Shown: positions 54,688 through 63,234 of the stretch, piece by piece
Layout of the letters: each line of letters starts with the position of its first letter
How positions within the stretch are numbered: position 1 is the stretch's first letter
NCBI RefSeq assembly: GCF_018417535.1
Contig: NZ_CP070978.1
Location: 620,001 to 684,000 of the forward strand
Direction of reading: 5' to 3'
DNA length: 64,000 nucleotides
DNA from: Burkholderia pyrrocinia
GTDB taxonomy: Bacteria; Pseudomonadota; Gammaproteobacteria; Burkholderiales; Burkholderiaceae
Made by a program: the position numbers and the translations under genes
Notes under the pieces: generated by a model
Seen by the model: the letters and a program-made list of their open reading frames with translations, nothing else
Told to the model about the DNA's origin: nothing
The model's database searches: none

Positions 54688-55075
54688 TCGCGCCGGACTT
54701 CCTGAGGATCGAAGGCGGCAAACTTGCCGAACACCGAAGCGTGCTACGGCACGAGGTGACACGCGGAGAATCGGCCGGCGGTCATCCGGTGTTCGGCGGC
54801 ACATTTCCGGGCGAGCGTCGGTCGCCTCATTCGTCTGCGGGAAGGCACCGGCGATGCACGGCGTCCGGCCACCCGCGTGCCGGGAAAACGCCGGGAAAAC
54901 ACCCCCGGATTCTTTCCCGGCAAGCGCAAATGGATCGCATTGAAATCCCATTCCAACCCGCTTGCCACACAATTTGTGCAACAGTAAGCTCTACGATCGC
55001 AGTTTCCCGAGCAGCACATCATCCGGTCGGCATTCGTCCGATCACCTGGGCAATCGTCCGTTGCGGAATTCGACC
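54688..55075. other. Intergenic region upstream of the diguanylate cyclase
   Basis: 388 bp without a supportable gene. It contains a direct repeat gccgggaaaac x2 near 54881-54902 whose second copy pairs with tttcccggc near 54925 to form a hairpin, perhaps the end of the SDR transcript, and an approximate dyad cacaatttgtg near 54968, close to the expected promoter of the cyclase. Confidence 0.45.
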
Positions 55076-56881
55076 ATGCGGTTCCGTATGTTCATCACCG
55101 AGGCCGGCGCCGCGCCGGCCGCCGCGCGTGGTTCGGCCGACGGTCAGCCGGCGTTTGCGCCGCCCGAACTGGAGACCGTCTGCCGCGTCGCGCGTGCGCA
55201 TTTCGGCACGGCCGGCGCTTTCGTTGCGCACGCCGAAGCCGGCATGCAACACGTGCTGGCGGCCGACGGGACGCTGCCCGCCCCGCTCCCCGGCGATTTC
55301 TTCCCGCCACCGGCTGAACGAGATCCGTCTGCCGACAGACGATTCGTCCTTCTCGGCGCGAGCGGCAACCTGCAATCCGACGACAGTCCGCCTCACGCGC
55401 CGCAGGTCGTCGCGGCTTGCGAACTGGTCGCGCCCGACGGCGCTGCGCTCGGCACGCTGTGCATCGTCAACCCTGTTGCCCTGACGCTCGACGCCACGCA
55501 ATGCGCGCTGCTGCGCGACCTCGCCGCGCTGGCCGAACGCGCGCTTGCCCGCGCGATTGCGGAAGCCGCGTTGCGCGAACGGCTCACCATCGTCGAGGAA
55601 CACGGCACGCTGACGACGCTCGCGCTGACCGAAAGCGGCACCGGCGTGTGGGATCGCAACGTGGAAACCGGTGAGATCCATTACTCGCCGGCCTGGGAGG
55701 CGATGCTCGGCTACGCGCCGCACGAGTTGAGCTGCCGAATCGAGGATGCGTACGAACGGCTGCATCCGGACGATATCGACGACGTGAAAGCAGCCATGCT
55801 CGCGCACTTCGAGCGCCGGACCGACAGCTACGAAGTCGAGCACCGCATCCGCTGCAAGGACGACACGTACAAGTGGATCCGCAGCCGCGGCAAGGTGATC
55901 AGCCGCGACGGCAACGGCCGCGCGCTGCGCATGGTCGGCACGACCACCGACATCACGGCGCTGCGCGAGCTTGCCATGCGGCTGCGCGACTCGGCCGCGC
56001 TCGTCACGGATCTCACCGACCAGGTTCCCGGGCTCGTGTTCCAGTTGCGGCAAGCGGCCGACGGGCACCGCTTCTTTTCCTATGCGAGTGCGGGTGTCAG
56101 CGACATCTACGAACTCACGCCCGAGCAGATCGCCCGCAACGCGGAGGCGGTCGAGGCACGGATCCATCCGGCCGACCTGATCGCGTATCGGCAGTCGCTG
56201 CATGAGTCTTCAGCGCGACTGACGCCGTGGCGACTCGAATATCGCGTGCTGCTGCCCGGCCAGGGCCTGCGATGGCGCGAAGGCGATGCGCGCCCGCAAC
56301 GCACGGCCGACGGCGGCACCGTGTGGCACGGCTTCATCACCGACGCGACCGACCGCAAACGCATCGAGGCCGAACTGCACCGGATGGCGACGACCGACCA
56401 CCTGACCCAACTGTCGAACCGCCACGCGTTCATGCGGCAAAGCGAAGCCGCGCTGCGCTGCGTGCGCGCGACCGGCCGGGCCGCCGCGGTGCTGATGCTC
56501 GATCTCGATCACTTCAAGGCGCTGAACGACCGCTGGGGCCACCCGCTCGGCGACCGCGCGCTCCGGCATTTCGCGCGACTGCTGCTCGCGGAAACCGGAC
56601 CGGACGGGATCGTCGGCCGGGTCGGCGGCGAGGAATTCGCGATCGTGCTGCCGGGAGCGGACCTCGATACGGCGTTCGCGTTTGCGCGCCGCCTGCAGCA
56701 GCATGCGCTGCAGGCACGGCTCATGCACGAGGGTCAGCCGGTCGAATTGACCGTCAGCATCGGCATCGACGCGATGCGCGCGTCCGACTTCGGCGCGTAC
56801 CAGTCTTTGTCGCGCGCCGACAAGGCGCTCTATCTCGCGAAGGAACGCGGGCGCAACCGGATCGAGGTGTATCGGGCGTAG
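55076..56881 (+). CDS. GAF-PAS-PAS-GGDEF diguanylate cyclase
   Basis: 601-aa soluble sensor enzyme: GAF domain about 30-165 (TVCRVARAHFGTAGAFVAHA), PAS/PAC about 180-295 (RMVGTTTDITALREL as the PAC end), second PAS about 310-425, GGDEF 435-600. The active-site signature is RVGGEEFAIVLPGA (517-521) and both metal-binding Asp residues are present in LMLDLDHFKALNDRWGH (476, 478). The inhibitory RxxD site is not formed (TGPD instead), so the enzyme may lack product inhibition. It should make c-di-GMP in response to a small cytosolic signal. Confidence 0.9.
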   Translation: MRFRMFITEAGAAPAAARGSADGQPAFAPPELETVCRVARAHFGTAGAFVAHAEAGMQHVLAADGTLPAPLPGDFFPPPAERDPSADRRFVLLGASGNLQSDDSPPHAPQVVAACELVAPDGAALGTLCIVNPVALTLDATQCALLRDLAALAERALARAIAEAALRERLTIVEEHGTLTTLALTESGTGVWDRNVETGEIHYSPAWEAMLGYAPHELSCRIEDAYERLHPDDIDDVKAAMLAHFERRTDSYEVEHRIRCKDDTYKWIRSRGKVISRDGNGRALRMVGTTTDITALRELAMRLRDSAALVTDLTDQVPGLVFQLRQAADGHRFFSYASAGVSDIYELTPEQIARNAEAVEARIHPADLIAYRQSLHESSARLTPWRLEYRVLLPGQGLRWREGDARPQRTADGGTVWHGFITDATDRKRIEAELHRMATTDHLTQLSNRHAFMRQSEAALRCVRATGRAAAVLMLDLDHFKALNDRWGHPLGDRALRHFARLLLAETGPDGIVGRVGGEEFAIVLPGADLDTAFAFARRLQQHALQARLMHEGQPVELTVSIGIDAMRASDFGAYQSLSRADKALYLAKERGRNRIEVYRA

Positions 56882-56957
56882 CCGTGGCGGCAAGGGCCCC
56901 CGCCTCGAACCGGACGGACAGCGGCAACACCGGCCGCCCAATCGCCCGACCTCGCAT

Positions 56958-58310
56958 TCAACGCGGCGCCTCCGCTCGCGCGCCCGCGTCGCCGCTCGGC
57001 ACGCCCAGCAACATCGCGACCGCGCACGCGGCCAGCAGCGCCGCGATCATCAGCATCGCCGAATCCATGCTGCCGGTTCGCGTACGGATCAGCCCGACGA
57101 GCCAGGGCGTGATCATCCCGCTCGACACGCCGATGCTGCTGATCAGCGCGATCCCGCCCGCCGCGCCGGCGCCCGAGAAATACGCGGACGGCACGGCCCA
57201 GAACACCGGATGCGCGGCGAAGATCAGCATCGCCGCGACCGACAGCAACGCCATCATCGCGACGATGCTCGGCAGGTGCAGCGTCAGCAGCGCGAGCGCC
57301 ACCGCGCCGCCGAACGCGCACGCGGCGAAGTGCCGGCGCCGTTCGCGCTTGCGGTCCGAGCGCCGCGCAATCGCGATCAGGCCGGCCGCGCCGATCGCGT
57401 TCGGCACGACCGACAGCAGGCTGATCTGCACGACGTCATGGATGCCGAATTCGCGGATCATCAGCGGCATCCAGAACAGCAGCATCAGCAGCGCGGTGGT
57501 CAGCGAGAAATAGATGAACGCGAACAGGTACGTGCGCGGTTCGGCCAGCACCTGCCGCAGCGAATGCGGCGCATGCGTGCCCGCACCGGCGCCATCGGCG
57601 GCCAGGTCGGACGCGAGCCGCTGCCGGTCGGCGTCCGACAGCCAGCGTGCGTGCTCCGGACGATCGCACAGCCAGAACCACGCGATCGCGCCAAGCAGGA
57701 TCGCGGGCGCGCCCTCGATCGCGAACATCCATTGCCAGCCGTGCAGCCCGAGCACGCCCGACATCCCGCGCATGAGCCAGCCCGACAGCAGCCCGCCGAC
57801 CATCCCGGCCACCGCGACACCCGCGTAGAAGATCGACAGCACCGACGCGCGCCGCCGCGCCGGATACCAGTACGTCAGGTAGAACACCACGCCCGGGAAG
57901 AACCCGGCCTCGAACAGCCCGAGCAGGAAGCGCAGCACGTAGAAATGCTTCGCGCTGTCGACGGTAATCATCGCGACCGACACCGCGCCCCACAAGAACA
58001 TGATCCGTGCGAACGTGCGGCGCGCGCCGAAGCGGCGCAGCAGCGCGTTGCTCGGCACCTCGAACAGCACGTAGCCGACGAAGAACAGCACGGCGCCGAG
58101 GCTGTACATCGCGTCGGTCAGGCCGAGATCCTGCCGCATCTGCAACTGCGCGAAGCCGATGTTGCTGCGATCGAGAATCGACACGATGTAGCAGACGAAC
58201 AGGAACGGCACGATCCGCATGCCGATGCGGCGGTACAGCGCGTCGTCGTCCGTCGAACCGGTGCCGGATGCGACGGCGCGCGCGGCGCTCGCTTGAAGAG
58301 GGGCTGACAT
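56958..58310 (-). CDS. MFS anion:cation symporter-family carrier (copy 1)
   Basis: 450-aa, twelve-helix carrier of the ACS group (tartrate/phthalate/hexuronate type): RRIGMRIVPFLFVCYIVSIL, DRSNIGFAQLQMRQDLGLTD as the family helix-1/motif-A region, and FYVLRFLLGLFEAGFFPGVV in helix 4. ATG at 58310 has GGAG upstream. It is a tandem paralogue of the next gene, with similar length and segments throughout. It would import an organic acid anion with protons. Confidence 0.88.
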   Translation of the reverse strand: MSAPLQASAARAVASGTGSTDDDALYRRIGMRIVPFLFVCYIVSILDRSNIGFAQLQMRQDLGLTDAMYSLGAVLFFVGYVLFEVPSNALLRRFGARRTFARIMFLWGAVSVAMITVDSAKHFYVLRFLLGLFEAGFFPGVVFYLTYWYPARRRASVLSIFYAGVAVAGMVGGLLSGWLMRGMSGVLGLHGWQWMFAIEGAPAILLGAIAWFWLCDRPEHARWLSDADRQRLASDLAADGAGAGTHAPHSLRQVLAEPRTYLFAFIYFSLTTALLMLLFWMPLMIREFGIHDVVQISLLSVVPNAIGAAGLIAIARRSDRKRERRRHFAACAFGGAVALALLTLHLPSIVAMMALLSVAAMLIFAAHPVFWAVPSAYFSGAGAAGGIALISSIGVSSGMITPWLVGLIRTRTGSMDSAMLMIAALLAACAVAMLLGVPSGDAGARAEAPR

Positions 58311-58393
58311 CGATCGTCTCCTCGATGGATTCGAATGCGGAGCGAACACGACGCGCCGGCCGCCGCCGCCCGCGGGCAGCGGCCGGCCGTTGC

Positions 58394-59746
58394 TCAGTCG
58401 CGCTGCGCGGCTTCGCCCTTCACGCCGAGCATCAGCGCGATGCCGCTGGCGACCAGCAGCGCGGCCAGCAGGTACACGGCGAGATCCATGCTGCCCGTGC
58501 GCGTGCGGATGATTCCGATCACCCACGGGCTGACGATGCCGCTCGTGATCCCGATGCTGCTGATCAGCGCGATCCCGGCCGCGGCCGCGTTGCCCGACAG
58601 GTAACGGGTCGGCACGGCCCAGAAGATCGGCAGCGCGGCGAAGATCAGCGTCGCCGCGATCGACAGGCACGCGAGCATCGCCGCGAAGCTGTGCAGGTGC
58701 AGCGTCAGCGCCGCGAGCGCGAGCCCGCCGCCGATCGTGCAGCACGCGAAGTGCTTGCGGCGCTCGCCGGTGCGGTCCGAGCGGCGCGCGATCAGGATCA
58801 GCCCGACCGCGCCGACCGCGTTCGGCACGACCGTGTAGAGGCTCACGGCAACGACGTCGGTCACGCCGAAGTCGCGGATCATCAGCGGCATCCAGAAGTT
58901 GAGCGTCAGCGACGCGCAGGTCAGCGAGAAATAGATGAACGCGAACAGGTACACGCGCGGGTTCGCGAGCGCGGCCGCGAGGCTGCGCCCGTCGTGCGCG
59001 CCGCCGTGCCCGCGGCCGTCCGCGCACAGCGCGGCGACGCGCGCCTTTTCATCGGACGTGAGCCAGGCGGCGTCCCGCGGCCGGTCGACGAGGAACGTGA
59101 ACGCGGCGAACGCGAGCAGGATCGCCGGCGCGCCTTCGATCGCGAACATCCACTGCCAGCCGTGCAGCCCGAGCACGCCGCTCATGTCGCGCATGATCCA
59201 GCCCGACATCAGGCCGCCGAGCACGCCGGCCACGGCGACGCCCGCGAAGAACACCGAGATCGCCGCCGCGCGCCGGTTCGCGGGGAACCACCAGGTCAGG
59301 TACAGCACGATGCCGGGAAAGAAGCCGGCTTCGAACACGCCGAGCAGGAAGCGCAGCACGTAGAAATGCGACGGCTGCGACACGAACATCATCCCCGTCG
59401 ACGCAATGCCCCACAGCAGCATGATCCGCGTGAACGTGCGGCGCGCGCCGAAACGCGCGAGCAGCAGGTTGCTCGGCACTTCGCAGAACACGTAGCCGAC
59501 ATAGAACACCGCGGCGCCGAGGCCGTACATCGCATCGCTGAAGCCGAGATCGTGCTTCATCTGCAACTGCGCGAAGCCGATGTTGATGCGGTCGAGGAAC
59601 GACACGACGTAGCAGAGGAACAGGAACGGGACGATCCGCCACGCGATCTTGCGGAACAGCAGCGCGTCGCCGGATTCGGATGCGGAAGTCGACGCCGAAG
59701 CGCTTGCGTGCGCGAGCGTCGCTTCGGCGGGAAGCGATTGGGGCAT
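58394..59746 (-). CDS. MFS anion:cation symporter-family carrier (copy 2)
   Basis: 450-aa carrier of the same ACS group and the same length as its downstream neighbour: WRIVPFLFLCYVVSFLDRIN, YVLRFLLGVFEAGFFPGIVL and LGLHGWQWMFAIEGAPAILL (shared almost word for word with copy 1). GGAG stands four to five bases before the ATG at 59746. Copy 1 begins 83 bp downstream, so the two are probably one transcript arising by tandem duplication. Confidence 0.88.
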   Translation of the reverse strand: MPQSLPAEATLAHASASASTSASESGDALLFRKIAWRIVPFLFLCYVVSFLDRINIGFAQLQMKHDLGFSDAMYGLGAAVFYVGYVFCEVPSNLLLARFGARRTFTRIMLLWGIASTGMMFVSQPSHFYVLRFLLGVFEAGFFPGIVLYLTWWFPANRRAAAISVFFAGVAVAGVLGGLMSGWIMRDMSGVLGLHGWQWMFAIEGAPAILLAFAAFTFLVDRPRDAAWLTSDEKARVAALCADGRGHGGAHDGRSLAAALANPRVYLFAFIYFSLTCASLTLNFWMPLMIRDFGVTDVVAVSLYTVVPNAVGAVGLILIARRSDRTGERRKHFACCTIGGGLALAALTLHLHSFAAMLACLSIAATLIFAALPIFWAVPTRYLSGNAAAAGIALISSIGITSGIVSPWVIGIIRTRTGSMDLAVYLLAALLVASGIALMLGVKGEAAQRD

Positions 59747-59928
59747 GTCTCTCTCCAAACGGGCTGCGCGAATCGAGCGCGCAGCAGTCTCCGAGGGCGT
59801 GCATGCGCCCTGCTTTCTTGTGAGACCGGATATGGCTGCCGGAACCTCGGCGCAACGCCGCAGCGATTCCCGCAGCCCTCAGGGAAACGGCGACGCGTTC
59901 ACGCGAACGCCCCGCCGCCGTGTGCCGC

Positions 59929-60888
59929 TCAGTCCTGCAGCGCGGCCCACATTTCCTTGTCGCGCTGCGCCGTCCAGATGCGCGGATGCGCGACGCCGCT
60001 CGCCTCGTCGAACGCGCGCGACACGTCGAACGGCAGGCAGTGCTCGTAGATGAACACGTGGCCGAACTTCGGATCCATCGCTTCGCGCGTGAGCGCCATC
60101 GACGCCTTCAGGTCGAGATTGCGTTCGACGGCCTTGCGGCCCTGCGCGAGCAGCGTCGTGACGAAATCCTTCGTGTAGTCGAGGCCCTTGTTCACGTCGG
60201 CCGGATTCAGCAGCGCGGGGCCGCGGCCCGGCACGAGCTTCTCGGCGCCGAGCGCGCGCAGCGCCTCGAGCGTGGCCGGCCACTGTTCGAGCTGCGCGTC
60301 GCCGCAGTAGCACGCGGCGTCGTATTCGACGAGGTCGCCCGAGAACAGCACCTTCTGCGACGGCAGCCAGACGATCGTGTCGCCCTTCGTATGGCCCGAG
60401 CCGACATGCATGATCTTCACTTCGAGCTTGCCGAGGAACAGCGTGATCTCGCGCTCGAACACGAGCGTCGGCCAGGTCAGGCCGGGCACCGTCTCGACGC
60501 CGGCAAAGAGGCGCGGGAAGCGCTCGATCTCCGACTTCATGTCGGCCTCGCCGCGCTCGACGATCATCTCGTAGGTGCCACGGCTCGCGATCACGTGCTG
60601 CGCACCTTCGTCGAAATACGCGGACGCGCCGAGCACGCGCACCGCGTGGTAGTGCGACAGCACCACGTGCTTGATCGGCTTGTCGGTCACGCTGCGGATC
60701 TTCGCGATCAGGTCCTGCGCCATCGCGGGCGTCGCGGTCGTGTCGACGATCAGCACGCTGTCGTCGCCGACGATCACGCCCGAGTTCGGATCGCCCTCGG
60801 CGGTGTACGCGTACGCGTTCTCGGACAACTGCGTCCAGGTGACTTTCTTCTCTTCCAGATCGGCTTGGGAGGCGAATGCTTTGGCCAT
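59929..60888 (-). CDS. Metallo-beta-lactamase-fold protein with an altered HxHxDH motif
   Basis: 319-aa MBL-fold protein. The first-strand SVLIVDTTATPAMAQDLIAK and VVLSHYHAVRVLGASAYF positions match the fold, but the metal motif HxHxDH is HYHAVR (residues 79-84): Asp and second-site His are replaced by Val and Arg. A later HVGSGHTKGDTIVWLP and FSGDLVEYDAAC keep His, Asp and Asp ligands. It is 182 bp upstream of the MFS pair on the same strand and divergent from the double-IclR gene. It may use one metal or be a binding protein. Confidence 0.82.
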   Translation of the reverse strand: MAKAFASQADLEEKKVTWTQLSENAYAYTAEGDPNSGVIVGDDSVLIVDTTATPAMAQDLIAKIRSVTDKPIKHVVLSHYHAVRVLGASAYFDEGAQHVIASRGTYEMIVERGEADMKSEIERFPRLFAGVETVPGLTWPTLVFEREITLFLGKLEVKIMHVGSGHTKGDTIVWLPSQKVLFSGDLVEYDAACYCGDAQLEQWPATLEALRALGAEKLVPGRGPALLNPADVNKGLDYTKDFVTTLLAQGRKAVERNLDLKASMALTREAMDPKFGHVFIYEHCLPFDVSRAFDEASGVAHPRIWTAQRDKEMWAALQD

Positions 60889-61065
60889 GTTGCGTTCCGT
60901 GGCTGCGAGCCATGTGTTGAGGGGAGTGAGCGGATCATCTTCCCGCGTCGCTTATTTGTCAATGGCAAACGTGCTTGCTATTGTCTAATACGGGTAAACC
61001 TGCGGGCTGGCGCGATAAATGGCGTCGGATACCATGCGGGGTTTCGTCAACGGAAGAATCATCGC

Positions 61066-62715
61066 GTGCAGAACCACGAAGTCAGCGCAGACGACGCGCC
61101 GCCCAAGGCGCAGCGCGGGATCCAGAGTGTCGAGGTCGGCGGCCGGCTGCTCGACGCGCTCGCGCGCCGGCGCAAGCCGCTCGGGCTGTCGGAGCTGGCC
61201 GCGGCAGCCGACCTGTCGACCGCGCAGGCGCATACCTATCTCGTCAGCCTGACGCGGCTCGCGCTCGTGAAGCGCGACGCGATCACCGGCAATTACGAGC
61301 CGGGCCCGTTGTCGTTACGGCTGGGGCTGATGTCGATCGAGCGCCAGCCGGCCTACCGCGCGGCGCTGCCGCACGCGGTGCGGCTCGCGGAAGCGGTGGG
61401 CTTGAGCGTCGCGCTGTCGGTACCGGGCGCGCTCGGCCCGACGATCGTGCGCATCGAGCACGGCGGCTATCCGCTGCACGTGAACCTGCACGTCGGTTCG
61501 GTGATGTCGCTCGACACGACGGCGACCGGCCGCGTGTTCCGCGCGTTCGGCGATCCCGCGCAACTCGACGCGATGGCGGCCAGCCAGGCCGGCGCGGGCG
61601 ATACGCTTGCGGGCGCCGAAGGCGCTCAGCCGGCGCCGGACGCCGCAGCACGGCTGGCCGAACTCGACGCGATCCGCGCGCGCGGCATCGAACGCGGCGT
61701 CGACCGGCCGAGCCCCGGTGTCAGCGCGATGTGCGTGCCGGTATTCGACGCGCACGGGCGCCTGCAGCTCGCGTTGACGGTAATCGGCTCGAGCGGGTCG
61801 ATCGATGTCGGCTGGGACGGCCCGATCGCGGCCGCCTTGCGCGATGCGGCGCGGCAGGCCACCGCGTCGCTCGGCGCGGAACGTGCGGAACCGTCGCCCG
61901 TGCCCGCGGCGGGCGCACCGCGCGTGCCGCCCGCGCTGGCCGACGACGCGAAGGCGCAGCGCGGGATCAATGCGCTCGACAGCACCGGTGAACTGCTGCT
62001 CGCGCTGGTATCGGCCGGACGCGCGTTGCCGCTGCGCGATCTCGCGGCGGCGGCCGGGATGCCGGCGGCAAAGGCGTTTCCGCATCTCGTCAGCCTGCAG
62101 AAGATCGGCCTGCTGAGCCGCGACGACGCGGGCTGTTTCGACGGCGGCCCGCTCGGGCAGGCGCTCGGCCTGATCGCGATGCAGCGCGTGTCGCCGACGC
62201 GCGACGCGGAAGCCGAGATCGTCGCGCTGGCCGCCGCGACCGACATGAGCGTGGCCGCTGCGACGCTCGGGCCGCTCGGGCCGACCGTGATCCGCCTCGA
62301 GGAATCGGCGCGGCCGCAGCACGTGAGCCTGCAGGTCGGCACCGTGATGTCGCTCGTCAATACGGCGATCGGCCGGATCTTCGCGGCCGGCATGTCCGAC
62401 GACGTGCTGGCCGACCTGCTCGCCAACGAACCCGTGCGCCTCGCCGGCAGCGGCCCGGCGCAGGCCGACGATGCATTCCGCGCGCGGCTCGCGGCGATCC
62501 GCGCGGACGCGCTCGATTTCGCGTTCGACGCGCCGGTGCCGGGCATCGGGACGGTCGCCGCGCCCGTGTTCGATCACACCGGCAGCATCCGGCTCGTGAT
62601 CGCGATCATCGGCTCGTCGCGCGGCTTCCCGCGCGGGCCGGACAGCGACCTCGCGCAGACGCTGCTCGCCGCGACGCGGCGGCTGTCGTGGCGGTTCGGG
62701 TGGATCGGCCGGTAA
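61066..62715 (+). CDS. Double IclR-type transcriptional regulator (two fused IclR modules)
   Basis: 549-aa protein from GTG 61066. Residues about 15-265 form one IclR unit (AQRGIQSVEVGGRLLDALAR, LSELAAAADLSTAQAHTYLV as HTH, then an effector domain with VPVFDAHGRLQLALTVIGSS) and about 297-549 a second (AQRGINALDSTGELLLALVS, LPLRDLAAAAGMPAAKAFPH, then APVFDHTGSIRLVIAIIGSS). Usual IclR proteins are about 260 aa. It is divergent from the MBL-fold/MFS operon and probably regulates it. Confidence 0.87.
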   Translation: MQNHEVSADDAPPKAQRGIQSVEVGGRLLDALARRRKPLGLSELAAAADLSTAQAHTYLVSLTRLALVKRDAITGNYEPGPLSLRLGLMSIERQPAYRAALPHAVRLAEAVGLSVALSVPGALGPTIVRIEHGGYPLHVNLHVGSVMSLDTTATGRVFRAFGDPAQLDAMAASQAGAGDTLAGAEGAQPAPDAAARLAELDAIRARGIERGVDRPSPGVSAMCVPVFDAHGRLQLALTVIGSSGSIDVGWDGPIAAALRDAARQATASLGAERAEPSPVPAAGAPRVPPALADDAKAQRGINALDSTGELLLALVSAGRALPLRDLAAAAGMPAAKAFPHLVSLQKIGLLSRDDAGCFDGGPLGQALGLIAMQRVSPTRDAEAEIVALAAATDMSVAAATLGPLGPTVIRLEESARPQHVSLQVGTVMSLVNTAIGRIFAAGMSDDVLADLLANEPVRLAGSGPAQADDAFRARLAAIRADALDFAFDAPVPGIGTVAAPVFDHTGSIRLVIAIIGSSRGFPRGPDSDLAQTLLAATRRLSWRFGWIGR

Positions 62716-62918
62716 TCGACGCAGCGCCGCTGCCGTCCTCCCCGTCGCTCGATTCCCCCTCTCGTTCTCCTCGCAAGGCCGTGCTTGCCACGGCCTTGTC
62801 GCGCCTGTCCGCGACCTGGCGAATCGCCCAAATTCATGTTGCGCAGCAGCAACATAAATTGTCAGTAATTCTCATATAACGAAATCGCATTTCACAAGGC
62901 GGTGACGTTTCGCTATGA

Positions 62919-62934
62919 TTAGGGTTATCCCTAA
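62919..62934. promoter_or_regulatory. Dyad ttaggg-ttat-ccctaa
   Basis: Exact 6-bp inverted arms with a 4-bp spacer, 26 bp upstream of the small gene start. A possible operator; no known protein is assigned. Confidence 0.5.
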
Positions 62935-62959
62935 CTCGCCACCTCTATGGGGCTTCGTC

Positions 62960-63103
62960 ATGCAAACGTCCAATGTCTCCGATCGTTCCACCCAATCCGC
63001 TGGCTGGCTCGCACGTGTCGGCGAGCTGCTTGCAGAAGCCTGGCAACTCCACCTCGAGAACTGCAAAGTCATCGCCGAAGCACACGCGCGCCTCCCGCGC
63101 TGA
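62960..63103 (+). CDS. Small protein, 47 aa
   Basis: MQTSNVSDRSTQSAGWLARV, then GELLAEAWQLHLENCKVIAE and a short basic tail. It is largely helical and amphipathic, without a signal peptide. ATG at 62960 is used; a longer frame from 62915 would run through the dyad ttaggg-ttat-ccctaa. The ribosome site is weak (ATGGGG). A perfect hairpin ends the unit at 63136. Function unknown. Confidence 0.5.
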   Translation: MQTSNVSDRSTQSAGWLARVGELLAEAWQLHLENCKVIAEAHARLPR

Positions 63104-63135
63104 GCGGAACGACCGGGGCTGCACAGGTTTGAAAT

Positions 63136-63166
63136 GAATGACGGTCCGTCGAGCGGACCGTCATTC
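63136..63166. terminator. Strong hairpin between convergent genes
   Basis: Perfect 13-bp stem gaatgacggtccg / cggaccgtcattc with a 5-base loop, between the 47-aa gene and the convergent phosphoesterase. There is no T run on either strand, but the stem is strong and well placed to end both transcripts. Confidence 0.6.
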
Positions 63167-63234
63167 GTCATCCGGCATGCTTTCCGCCGCGGCCTGCGCC
63201 GGTCTCCCGGCCAGGTTCCCGCGACGGACGGGCG

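Noticed and set aside
59920..61065. Long N-terminal extension of the double-IclR reading frame
   Set aside because: This part is antisense to the MBL-fold gene and Arg/His-rich; the GTG at 61066 gives a normal IclR start.
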